Assembly (NCBI GenBank): GCA_003022985.1
Contig: PXTV01000215.1
Span: 1 to 11,435, forward strand
Origin: Bacteroidetes bacterium SW_11_45_7
Lineage (GTDB): Bacteria; Bacteroidota; Bacteroidia; Chitinophagales; SW-11-45-7
DNA length: 11,435 nt
Direction: 5' to 3'
The notes beneath the pieces were generated by a model. That model saw only the letters and a program-made list of their open reading frames with translations. It was not told the origin of the DNA and made no database searches. Of this stretch, positions 1 through 7,222 are shown piece after piece. The position numbers and the translations under genes are program-made. Each line of letters starts with the position of its first letter. Position 1 is the first letter of the stretch.

Positions 1-1
1 C

Positions 2-85
2 TTCGGCACATGGCAGGGCATATACCTTTGTGAGTTCCGTAATCATTCAAGCGGCCGTAAATTGACGATTACGGTTTATGAGTGA
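2..85 (+). CDS. YjbQ-family protein, C-terminal fragment
   Basis: Only the last 27 codons are inside the window; the reading frame is open from base 2 to a TGA at 83-85. The visible peptide contains GTWQGIYLCEFRNH followed by RKLTITVYE. This matches the conserved end of the YjbQ/UPF0047 family (small beta-rich proteins of about 140 residues), whose members end in a G-T-W-Q-G-I-x-L-x-E-F/H-R block and a final beta strand. The family has been linked to thiamine-phosphate synthase side activity, but its physiological role is not settled. The gene converges on the next gene with 49 bp between their stop codons, and I see no convincing terminator hairpin there. The family call rests on this short but characteristic tail. 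Confidence 0.75.
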   Translation, partial: FGTWQGIYLCEFRNHSSGRKLTITVYE

Positions 86-134
86 AAAGGTTTGCTGACG
101 AACGCCCTATGTTGTCACTACAATAGTTTAATGA

Positions 135-3100
135 CTACTTAACAACAATTTTCGTTCGCCAGACCTTATTTTTCGTATGAACCTGCAGCAAATAGATGCC
201 TCCTTCAAGATAGGTTGTGTTGAATTGTGTTTGTTGTTGCCCGATGGAACGCTTTTTGACAATCTGTCCAATTTGGTTGAAAAGCTGAACTTTAGCCCGC
301 TGCCCTTGAACTTCTTTTTTCAGTTCAATTTGCAGTTGATTGGTTGCAGGATTGGGATAAACATTAAGTCCCGACTTGAGAGAAGTCAAACCCTTTACTG
401 ATGTTTGTTCATCCTGAACGATCACAGAATCTGAAATGGTTGTCACTTCCACTTCACTTCCATTGTTTGCAACCACTTTTGCGGATGACAGTTCAATGGG
501 CATTAACTGCGTTTTGTTTTTCTTACCTGCAATATTATCCTGCACATAATAACTTATGTCTGCAACTTTGCCATAACCCGAAGTGTTCTGCTGATCTATT
601 CTCGAATAAGCTATATCTGTTTGCCCTGCGTTAGGGGTCCTCTCAACCAGTGAAATTCGGTTAGATTTACCCGAAATCCACGTACTATCAAATGAAACAT
701 TCACACTGTTGGTGTCAACAATTGATCGGTCATATTGAAATTGAAATGCCATACCGTAGACGTTGGAAAGCGGTTGAGAACTGCTGCCAAGATAAACATC
801 TATGTTAACTTGCTGACCTGCAACCACACTATCCTGGTTAGAAACAAATTGCAATGCAGGCAAAGCAGGTTTAGGCTGTTCACTGCCTTTTTTATTATGC
901 GTTAACCCATAGTTTTGGTTAACCACATCAACATCAAATGAGTCAATAATACCATTGCCATCACAATCAGCATGACTGTAATTGAGACCGCTTGAAAATT
1001 GTTGGTACCAATCGGGAGCTAATTGAGGCACCCAATTGCTGGATGCATTGGTTCTTGCTACTCCTGAATCACCATAAGCAATACCGATTTTCAGGACATC
1101 ATACATGTTGGCAACGCCATTTGCATTTGCATCACCGGGCCATATACTGTCGCAATTAGCATAACTGGCAGGTGGTACAGTCACACTATCAGACACTCTA
1201 CAGCCAACGGAGTCCTCCGCTATAATTTCATAAGTTGTGTCTGTTCCTGAAATATAAAATGTTTGATTGGGCTTGGATTGAAATGTTTGGCCACCATCTA
1301 TGCTGTATTCAATAGGACTAATACCGCCAAAAATCCAAAATGAGATCGAATCCTGTATGGCGCAGCTATCCTGGAAATGCTCTCTTAGGTGAAAAGCGTT
1401 AATCGATTCCAAAAGGGAGTCTGATCTTTGAACGGTGTCCTGAGTAAAAGCTTTACAATTCTGGTCGTCTTTGACAACTATATCGTAGGTGGCACCACTC
1501 AAGGAATCGAATTGATAAGAAGACTGAAATGCCTGCCCGTCATCGATACTGTATTGATAAGGTTGGACCCCGCCAGAAGCAAAAATGGCTATCTCCCCAT
1601 CAGGAGGGCATCCGCTGTTTTTACTTGTTTGTATGCTACCAATTGTGGGTGCTTGGGGATTGTTGAGGGCTAATGGGCCTTGATTAACATAACATCCCCC
1701 TGCGGTGTCTGCAACCACTACATCATAAAGACCTGCATTTAAATTACTAAAGCTTGAATCTGAACCCCATGTTTTGCCACTGTCAACGCTGTAGACCAAA
1801 TCGTACATGGAAGGATTTTGGGGTGAAAGCGATATAGAACCATTGTTCATGTTACATCCGGGTAGAGTTGTGTCGATTGAATAAGAAGGGGCCGGTAAGG
1901 TTTGTAGTTTCCCAAAAAAATAAGAGTTTAAATTAAAATCATAGGGTGAAGGTTGAACAGGATTACCGTTCATGATATAAAACCCATTATCATTACTCCC
2001 GGTGATTTCGGCTCCTAATGATCCACTGCTTTCGAATATCTGTCCATTTTTAATACCCAGATCGTTCATCGAAAACTCAAGCAGATAGAAGTTTTTATCA
2101 TGAATAAGGCCATCTGAAGAAGAAAACTGCTTGTTGTTTTTGGTAGAAATGTTAAGACCGTCACTAAAACCTGCAACATACCCCTTACCGGTATTTGTGA
2201 GGGCAATGGAATACACATCATCATCATATATGCCGCCAAAATATTGAAGATTTTTAACATTGCCATTTTTCCCATATTTAGCAATGAACACGTCTTCTGT
2301 GGAATCTGTATGATTAACGAACAATTTGTTATCCAATCGAAATGAATCTATATAAGCACCACCACAAACATAAATATTGCCACTACTATCTAATTTGGAA
2401 TTAACTTCATAACTAATCTTAAAAGGATTACTTATCGAAGAACCTTTTTCCCACTGTATGAGCCCACTTTTCGTGAAACTTGCCACATATAATCCTTCAG
2501 CTAAATTTTTTCCGTAGGTCGCTTCTATAACATTAGAGCTTAAAATAACCTTATCATGAGTGTTATCATAAACCAAATCACCCAATATAGCTTGACCAGC
2601 ACTCTGCTTTGCCCATTGTGAATTCCAGGTGGAATCATATTTAACCAAAAAACTACTTCTATCCATATTATTAATTGTATCATTTTGTGTTAAAGTTACC
2701 CCGCCTGAAAACTGAATTGTACTATCAAAATCTCCTGTAACATAAATGTTCCCACTTTCATCAGTAACAATATCAAACATTCTATTAAAGGGTTGTCCAA
2801 CCAATGTGGCAGGCTGTTTCAAATTCACTGTGGTACCGTTTGGTAAAAGCTCTAAACAAAAGCCGATGCTGTTGTTAGTGTTTGGAGCAGGGTGGGTAAT
2901 TGAAAAGTTACTAGCAAAACGTATACTATCACTTTCTGTCCCTCCAGCTATATACAATCTCCCTTCCGGACCAATATCTATCCCTCTGATTCGATCTCTC
3001 TCACCACCACCATAATGCTTAGCCCATTGCAAATGGCCATTGGAATCGATCTTACCCACTATAGCATCCTTAGGCCCATAAGCCGAATAACCTGTTAAGA

Positions 3101-3374
3101 CAAAAGTATCACTCCCAACCACGATAGATTCATCATAAAAATGACCGGCAAAATACAAATTTCCCATACTATCCTCTACCATCTCATCTATTCTAAGTGA
3201 CCCCCCGTTATTATTGAATTGTTCTACCCAATCCCAGTATTGGCAAAAGGGTTTAGCAGCATCACTCATGATTGGAATGATCAAGAGTAAGCAACTCAGT
3301 AAACAGATTTGGTAACATTGTTGAATAAACATCCTAAAACTTGATTTCTGGTTAGTAGGCTTCATGGTTAACAT
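135..3374 (-). CDS. Secreted T9SS cargo protein with SBBP/SprB-like repeats, dockerin-like and cohesin-like domains
   Basis: A 1079-residue multidomain protein, predicted to cross the inner membrane by Sec and the outer membrane by type IX secretion. A signal peptide with a hydrophobic core lies at about residues 18-37. Residues 60-410 carry repeated G-x-I/L-Y-V/F-A/T/C-G strands (GNLYFAGHF, GRLYIAGGT, GNIYVTGDF, GNIYVCGGA, GKGYVAGFS), typical of SBBP beta-propeller repeats. Residues 505-735 hold three SprB-like repeats with Y-S-I/V-D-x-G and Y-x-I/V-x-A/V-x-D signatures. Residues 747-815 hold two calcium-loop-like segments (DANANGVANMYD and DCDGNGIIDSFD), as in dockerins. Residues 840-990 resemble a cohesin-type beta sandwich. 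Residues 1003-1079 form a type A sorting domain (VYPNPATNQ, then GGIYLLQV and a basic end). The start could equally be Met4 (base 3365). No catalytic domain is visible; adhesion or surface display is an inference. Confidence 0.88.
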   Translation of the reverse strand: MLTMKPTNQKSSFRMFIQQCYQICLLSCLLLIIPIMSDAAKPFCQYWDWVEQFNNNGGSLRIDEMVEDSMGNLYFAGHFYDESIVVGSDTFVLTGYSAYGPKDAIVGKIDSNGHLQWAKHYGGGERDRIRGIDIGPEGRLYIAGGTESDSIRFASNFSITHPAPNTNNSIGFCLELLPNGTTVNLKQPATLVGQPFNRMFDIVTDESGNIYVTGDFDSTIQFSGGVTLTQNDTINNMDRSSFLVKYDSTWNSQWAKQSAGQAILGDLVYDNTHDKVILSSNVIEATYGKNLAEGLYVASFTKSGLIQWEKGSSISNPFKISYEVNSKLDSSGNIYVCGGAYIDSFRLDNKLFVNHTDSTEDVFIAKYGKNGNVKNLQYFGGIYDDDVYSIALTNTGKGYVAGFSDGLNISTKNNKQFSSSDGLIHDKNFYLLEFSMNDLGIKNGQIFESSGSLGAEITGSNDNGFYIMNGNPVQPSPYDFNLNSYFFGKLQTLPAPSYSIDTTLPGCNMNNGSISLSPQNPSMYDLVYSVDSGKTWGSDSSFSNLNAGLYDVVVADTAGGCYVNQGPLALNNPQAPTIGSIQTSKNSGCPPDGEIAIFASGGVQPYQYSIDDGQAFQSSYQFDSLSGATYDIVVKDDQNCKAFTQDTVQRSDSLLESINAFHLREHFQDSCAIQDSISFWIFGGISPIEYSIDGGQTFQSKPNQTFYISGTDTTYEIIAEDSVGCRVSDSVTVPPASYANCDSIWPGDANANGVANMYDVLKIGIAYGDSGVARTNASSNWVPQLAPDWYQQFSSGLNYSHADCDGNGIIDSFDVDVVNQNYGLTHNKKGSEQPKPALPALQFVSNQDSVVAGQQVNIDVYLGSSSQPLSNVYGMAFQFQYDRSIVDTNSVNVSFDSTWISGKSNRISLVERTPNAGQTDIAYSRIDQQNTSGYGKVADISYYVQDNIAGKKNKTQLMPIELSSAKVVANNGSEVEVTTISDSVIVQDEQTSVKGLTSLKSGLNVYPNPATNQLQIELKKEVQGQRAKVQLFNQIGQIVKKRSIGQQQTQFNTTYLEGGIYLLQVHTKNKVWRTKIVVK

Positions 3375-3431
3375 ATTGATCGGTTTTTCTTGTTACAGGC
3401 AATTTTGCTCTTATTCACAATACAAACATCT

Positions 3432-3461
3432 AAATGTTTAGGCAGGCCTGCAAAAACATTT
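3432..3461. repeat. 30-bp near-perfect inverted repeat
   Basis: The outer arms AAATGTTT (3432-3439) and AAACATTT (3454-3461) are exact reverse complements. The centre, GCAGGCCTGC (3442-3451), is a perfect 10-bp palindrome. Both share the same axis (between 3446 and 3447), and only a 2+2 mismatch (3440-3441 against 3452-3453) separates them, so 26 of 30 bases are symmetric. It lies about 60-90 bp upstream of the T9SS gene start and 220 bp upstream of the 480-aa gene. It could be a dimeric regulator's operator. As RNA it could form a hairpin followed by a short T run on the + strand, but no gene reads into it from the left on that strand. Confidence 0.6.
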
Positions 3462-3567
3462 TTCACGTTTTGTTCAAAGTAACAAGGCCAAAACCCAAGT
3501 AGTAGATTCTCCATTATCCATTTATGACAAGATTTTCAGCAATCATTTTCCATCAATAAAGCACTTA

Positions 3568-3598
3568 TTTGTTCAAATAAATTTGTTTATTACCTTAG
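3568..3598 (+). promoter_or_regulatory. Candidate Bacteroidota-type promoter for the 480-aa gene
   Basis: A -33-like TTTG (3568-3571) is followed after 19 bp by TACCTTAG (3591-3598), which matches the -7 consensus TAnnTTTG in seven of eight positions. Transcription would start near 3603-3606, leaving a leader of about 75 nt before the ATG at 3681. The spacing is as expected for the primary sigma factor of this phylum. One mismatch in the -7 element and the AT-rich context keep this tentative. Confidence 0.45.
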
Positions 3599-3680
3599 CT
3601 ACAATGCAACCCTTTGAATAGAAAAAGTCCCCAAAATATTAAAACATTTAACGTCCCAACAATTTTTAAAAATCACTGAA

Positions 3681-5123
3681 ATGCTTACCACACGCCTCAT
3701 CCAGATTCTTCACTTATTGGAACGTGACGAGTTTAAACGTTTCGGTCAATTTCTCAACTCACCCTATCATAATATAAGAGAGAAGCCAGTTGATCTCTTC
3801 AATTACCTTTACCCTTTTTTTCCCGAATTTAATGATCCGGCTCTTGATAAAAGCAAGGTATTTAGGGCTTTATTCCCCCAAAAGCCCTACAATGATACTA
3901 AGCTACGTCAGGTTATGTCATACACGACCAAAAAGCTCGAAGAGTTCATAGCTATTGAGAACAACTATGATGAAGATAACCCTAAAAATCTTCAACTTTT
4001 GTCATTTCTAAGAAAAAGAAGTGATGCGCATTTGTTTGGGCTGTACTGGAAAACCATAATGAATCAATACGAGCAGCAGCAATCATTGACGGAAGAGGTT
4101 TATTTAAGGCGTTTTCAGTTCGAAGCTGAAAACACCCGCCACATTGAACAACTTTCGCAGGAAAAAAGCCGACTGCAAGAGCTCAATCTCAGCTCATTAG
4201 GCCAGAACCTGGATCACTATTATATCATCAGTAAGCTGAAGCTTTATTGTGACGTTCTCAATTACCGTAACATCACAGGTGACACCCCTGATCTTCTACT
4301 TATGGATGAGATCCTTAATCACATTCAACAAAATGACTATAGCCATGTCCCCGGTATTGCCATTTATTACAACATCATTCAAACACTTTTGAACAATGAA
4401 AACGAAAGCAACTTTACACGGCTAAAAAAGTTGCTGAGCAATTACGCTTACCGCTTTGAAAGAAGAGAAGCTCGCAGAATGTACGGAATGGCGCAGAATT
4501 TCTGTATTAAGAAAATAAACAGTGGGCAGGACAACTACCTGGAGGAATTATTTGAAATTTTTCAAAAACTTCTCCATCAAAAAATCATATTTGGCGATGA
4601 TGGCAAACTCTCACCATGGGATTTCAAAAATATTGTTACTGTAGCTGTTCGATTAGGAAGGCTGAATTGGACAGAGACATTCATTGAACAATACCACCAT
4701 TATATTGAGGAAGAAGAAAAGACAAATGCATACACCTATAATCGTGCTAAGCTGGCTTATCATCAAGGTGATTATAGTAAAGTGCTGGATCTGCTCAATC
4801 AGGTAACTTATAATGATATTTTCTACAATCTCGACTCAAGAGTTCTCTTGATCAAAACCTATTATGAATTAAATGAAGTTGTTGCACTGGATTCGGCTAT
4901 TAGTTCACTCAACACATTCCTAAACCGGAAAAAACGTGTTGTAGCTGATTACCAAAGGCAACTCTACTCGAATTTCAGCCATTTCGTGAAGCAACTATCC
5001 TCGCTGTCAATTAACAGCGATAAGGAAGTGCAAAAACTATCTTCCAAACTCCAAAACACCAACTTAGTGGCGGATAAAGGTTGGTTGCAGAAACAAGTTG
5101 CCCTATTAGCTTCAACAAACTAA
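3681..5123 (+). CDS. Conserved-looking helical protein of unknown function
   Basis: A 480-residue soluble protein with no signal peptide, lipobox or membrane segment, so probably cytoplasmic. I do not recognise a named domain. The sequence appears almost entirely alpha-helical, with amphipathic stretches rich in L, Y, N, E and K. Residues 1-95 form a block (LLERDEFKRFGQFLNSPYHN, then DKSKVFRALFP and KLRQVMSYTTKKLEEF) that recalls long hypothetical proteins common in Bacteroidota. The C-terminal half (about 330-440) has helix pairs such as TYNRAKLAYHQGDYSKVLDL, reminiscent of TPR-type repeats. The ATG lacks a Shine-Dalgarno sequence, which is normal for the phylum. Its TAA stop overlaps the convergent endonuclease V remnant by 4 bp. 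A scaffold or protein-binding role is possible, but nothing here proves a function. Confidence 0.85.
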   Translation: MLTTRLIQILHLLERDEFKRFGQFLNSPYHNIREKPVDLFNYLYPFFPEFNDPALDKSKVFRALFPQKPYNDTKLRQVMSYTTKKLEEFIAIENNYDEDNPKNLQLLSFLRKRSDAHLFGLYWKTIMNQYEQQQSLTEEVYLRRFQFEAENTRHIEQLSQEKSRLQELNLSSLGQNLDHYYIISKLKLYCDVLNYRNITGDTPDLLLMDEILNHIQQNDYSHVPGIAIYYNIIQTLLNNENESNFTRLKKLLSNYAYRFERREARRMYGMAQNFCIKKINSGQDNYLEELFEIFQKLLHQKIIFGDDGKLSPWDFKNIVTVAVRLGRLNWTETFIEQYHHYIEEEEKTNAYTYNRAKLAYHQGDYSKVLDLLNQVTYNDIFYNLDSRVLLIKTYYELNEVVALDSAISSLNTFLNRKKRVVADYQRQLYSNFSHFVKQLSSLSINSDKEVQKLSSKLQNTNLVADKGWLQKQVALLASTN

Positions 5124-5706
5124 AGCCGCGTTTGTCCTTCCGCCAAATTTCCCTTTCGTAGTTGATTCACAAGAATATGAGCCTGCCGTGCGGGCTCAGG
5201 CAATTTAGACCCACTTGTCCTTTTGCAAACCAGGTCTTGGGCTCCCTCAAAATCGCACAGATGGCCTGGCGATACATAAACCGGTTTCACATATTCCCTC
5301 GTTCTTAAAACAATGCCCAATTGTTCACAGGTGGAATGAACTCCTTTTACTAAGGCGGGCTGGGCTCATCAAATGTACCGGTTAAGATATTCCTGGCACA
5401 GCCTATTGTAGGCACTTCCACCTGCAACCCAAAATGACATGCAAGTCCACATCTACGTGGATGAGCAATGCCATGACCATCCATTATGACAGTATCTGGT
5501 TGATAGGGTGACTGCTTCCAGGCCTTCAAGCAAAGGGGAACTTCCCGAAAAGAAAGTAGGTCCTGTACGGAGGGAAATTTCGTCTTAGTAATAAGCGCTG
5601 AATAATCAAGAAAAGTAAGATTCGGAAGACGAAAAAGCGTGATCCCTGCATAAGCTACATCAGAATATTGATCAAAGGAAATACCGGTGCCTGCAACTGT
5701 TCGCAT
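5120..5706 (-). pseudogene. nfi: Endonuclease V, frameshifted and missing a catalytic Asp
   Basis: Endonuclease V cleaves DNA or RNA next to deaminated bases such as inosine. The family is clear from LLSFREVP, VIMDGHGIAHPRRCG, HFGLQVEVPTIGCA, YVSPGHLCD and LPEPARQAHILVN. The first part reads from 5706 to a stop at 5350-5352; the second, in another frame, runs down to 5120. A missing base near 5353-5358 in a C-rich run explains the break: one added base would give DEPSPALVKG and restore continuity. There is further damage. The N-terminal motif AGxD reads AGTG, so the first catalytic Asp (D35 in E. coli, D43 in T. maritima) is Gly. The PYIP strand-separating wedge reads PSVQ. The Glu of FRE, the Asp of DGHG and the Asp of GHLCD remain. 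The usual N-terminal 20-30 residues are absent in this frame; a shifted frame starting at 5773 may hold them. It lies just beyond the rplT terminator on the same strand. Confidence 0.82.
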
Positions 5707-5778
5707 TTCATCAGGCAGAGAACTGATGACTAAATGGTGTTACCTCCCGGGAATGCATAAGTTCTTCATTCATACCAT

Positions 5779-5806
5779 AAAAAAAGGCTGACAGCAACTG
5801 CCAGCC
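5779..5806 (-). terminator. Intrinsic terminator of the thrS-infC-rpmI-rplT cluster
   Basis: On the minus strand GGCTGGCAG, loop TTG, CTGTCAGCC forms a nine-pair stem with one G-U wobble, followed at once by seven T residues (5785-5779). It starts 26 bp after the rplT stop codon. This is a textbook Rho-independent terminator and marks the end of the ribosomal cluster, separating it from the endonuclease V remnant downstream. Confidence 0.9.
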
Positions 5807-5831
5807 CTTTCAATTTGATGAAATATTTTGT

Positions 5832-6176
5832 TTACTTTACCTTTTCAAGGACAGCTGAAAAAGCTTTGGGATCATTTTTGGCCAAATCTGCCAATACCTT
5901 CCGGTTTAATTGGACATCAGCATCCTTCAGTTTTTTGATAAGTGAGGAATAACTTATGCCATCCTGCCGGGCTGCAGCATTGATCCGGGTGTTCCACAAA
6001 CGCCTGAATTCGCGTTTTTTCTGTCTCCTATCTCTGTAATTATATTCCAGACTCTTTTCAACAGCGTTTTTCGCTACTGTATAAACGTTTTTCCGTTGAC
6101 CAAAAAAGCCTTTTGCCTGTTTAAAGACTTTTTTGCGTTTATTCCGGGAAGGTATTGTGTTCTTGGACCTTGGCAT
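5832..6176 (-). CDS. rplT: 50S ribosomal protein L20
   Basis: A 114-residue basic protein with the full L20 pattern: start MPRSKN, then [40 protein letters not shown], and [21 protein letters not shown]. Length is normal for bacteria (about 115-120). L20 binds 23S rRNA early in large-subunit assembly and is an autogenous regulator of this operon in several bacteria; no such leader structure was identified here. GGAG sits about 8 nt before the ATG, a clear Shine-Dalgarno sequence. It lies 41 bp after rpmI and is the last gene before the terminator. Confidence 0.98.
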   Translation of the reverse strand: MPRSKNTIPSRNKRKKVFKQAKGFFGQRKNVYTVAKNAVEKSLEYNYRDRRQKKREFRRLWNTRINAAARQDGISYSSLIKKLKDADVQLNRKVLADLAKNDPKAFSAVLEKVK

Positions 6177-6217
6177 AGCTCGTCTCCATTTATCTATTGA
6201 TCAATCCGTCAATCCTA

Positions 6218-6415
6218 TTAGCCCGTTGCTAACAGTCGATTGATAGTTTTTTGATTCGTTTTATGAACCACGGCAAATTTGACTAACCGCTTTTTACGAT
6301 TTTTATCTTTTTTGGTCAGGATGTGGTTATGAAAGGCATGAGCCCTTTTAATTTTGCCAGTGCCCGTTTTTTTAAAACGCTTCTTGGCACTGGTATTCGT
6401 TTTCATTTTTGGCAT
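6218..6415 (-). CDS. rpmI: 50S ribosomal protein L35
   Basis: A 65-residue, very basic protein with the family's [20 protein letters not shown] start and [20 protein letters not shown] core; the length is typical. It is a component of the large ribosomal subunit. A GGGGAG stretch lies only 2 nt before the ATG, unusually close for a functional Shine-Dalgarno sequence. The 101-bp gap to infC contains a perfect TAnnTTTG element, so rpmI-rplT may also be transcribed separately from infC. Confidence 0.98.
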   Translation of the reverse strand: MPKMKTNTSAKKRFKKTGTGKIKRAHAFHNHILTKKDKNRKKRLVKFAVVHKTNQKTINRLLATG

Positions 6416-6435
6416 AACTCCCCGTTTTGGAAATG

Positions 6436-6464
6436 CAAAAGTAAAAAAAATCGAGAAACTGAAA
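6436..6464 (-). promoter_or_regulatory. Candidate internal promoter before rpmI
   Basis: On the minus strand TACTTTTG (6443-6436) matches the Bacteroidota -7 consensus TAnnTTTG exactly. TTTC (6464-6461), one base off the -33 TTTG, lies 17 bp upstream. A transcript would start about 15 nt before the rpmI ATG. A T-rich run directly precedes the -7 element, so a chance match is possible. Confidence 0.4.
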
Positions 6465-6516
6465 GCAGACAGTGCGGGAAAATCGTTATAAATTAAAACA
6501 GAAGGAATGCCTCTTC

Positions 6517-7068
6517 TTACTTCTTTTGACTTCGAGGGGCAATAAATGCAATCATGCGTCTTCCTTCAAGTTTAGGCATCTGTTCTACTGTGCCAACTTC
6601 TTGTAAACGTTCAGCAAATTTGAGCAGCATTAATTCCCCGCGCTCTTTAAAAAGGATCCCGCGTCCCTTGAACTGAACGTATGCTTTAACTTTAGCTCCC
6701 TTCATGAGAAATTTTTCCGCATGATTGGCCTTGAACTCAAAGTCGTGTTCATCGGTATTAGGAGTAAAGCGAACCTCTTTCACCTCGGTCTTCTTGGTGT
6801 TCGCTTTCATCTCCTTTTCCTTCTTCTTCTTTTCGTAGAGAAACTTATTGTAATCCACCATTTTGCAGACTGGCGGGTCGGCATTGGGTGAAATCTCTAC
6901 CAGATCAAGCCCCTGGTCTTCGGCCATGCGCAAGGCCTCTTCGGTAGGATGAATGTCGGCATCTGCATTTTCCCCTACAACGCGAACCTCAGGTACACGA
7001 ATGCGCTCGTTGACACGAAATTGTTCTTGTTTGTTTTTTAGTTGTTTCTTTTTAGGTCTTTTGCCCAA
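6517..7068 (-). CDS. infC: Translation initiation factor IF-3
   Basis: A 183-residue protein with both IF3 domains. The N-terminal domain runs to about residue 85 ([18 protein letters not shown], then [20 protein letters not shown]). A lysine-rich linker ([18 protein letters not shown]) follows, and the C-terminal domain ([18 protein letters not shown], then [14 protein letters not shown]) ends in FIAPRSQKK. It binds the 30S subunit, prevents premature 50S joining and checks start-codon pairing. The only start that keeps the N-terminal domain is TTG at 7068-7066: upstream in this frame there is no ATG, GTG or ATT before a TAA, and the first internal Met is residue 48. Non-canonical infC starts underlie autoregulation in E. 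coli, where the codon is AUU. It sits 154 bp downstream of the thrS stop and 101 bp before rpmI. Confidence 0.97.
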   Translation of the reverse strand: MGKRPKKKQLKNKQEQFRVNERIRVPEVRVVGENADADIHPTEEALRMAEDQGLDLVEISPNADPPVCKMVDYNKFLYEKKKKEKEMKANTKKTEVKEVRFTPNTDEHDFEFKANHAEKFLMKGAKVKAYVQFKGRGILFKERGELMLLKFAERLQEVGTVEQMPKLEGRRMIAFIAPRSQKK

Positions 7069-7222
7069 GTTGTTTTGCTCTTTTTGATGAAATAATAACT
7101 GTTACAAAGTACGTATAAATAAAAAAAGTTGATTGGTGAAACGCCACTTCCCACGAATCAATACGATTGAATATCATAAATCATCAATGCATGAAGGGGC
7201 AGAATTGTTCAGAATGATCGAC

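Larger units (their letters stand above)
3375..3680. other. Divergent intergenic region (306 bp)
   Basis: This AT-rich stretch separates the divergently transcribed T9SS protein (-) and the 480-aa protein (+), so it must hold both start regions. It contains a 30-bp near-palindrome and one candidate + strand promoter, listed separately. I found no small ORF with a recognisable product, no tRNA and no clear Shine-Dalgarno sequence for either neighbour. For the - strand gene no perfect TAnnTTTG was found. The best match is TTACTTTG (complement of 3475-3482), with one mismatch and no good -33 partner. Confidence 0.6.

Noticed and set aside
86..134. Bidirectional terminator between the converging YjbQ and T9SS genes
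   Set aside because: Only short, distant arms (GTTGT/ACAAC) and no strong stem with a T run were found.
5340..5370. Programmed frameshift in endonuclease V
   Set aside because: There is no classical slippery heptamer or downstream structure, the family does not use frameshifting, and catalytic and wedge motifs are also lost.
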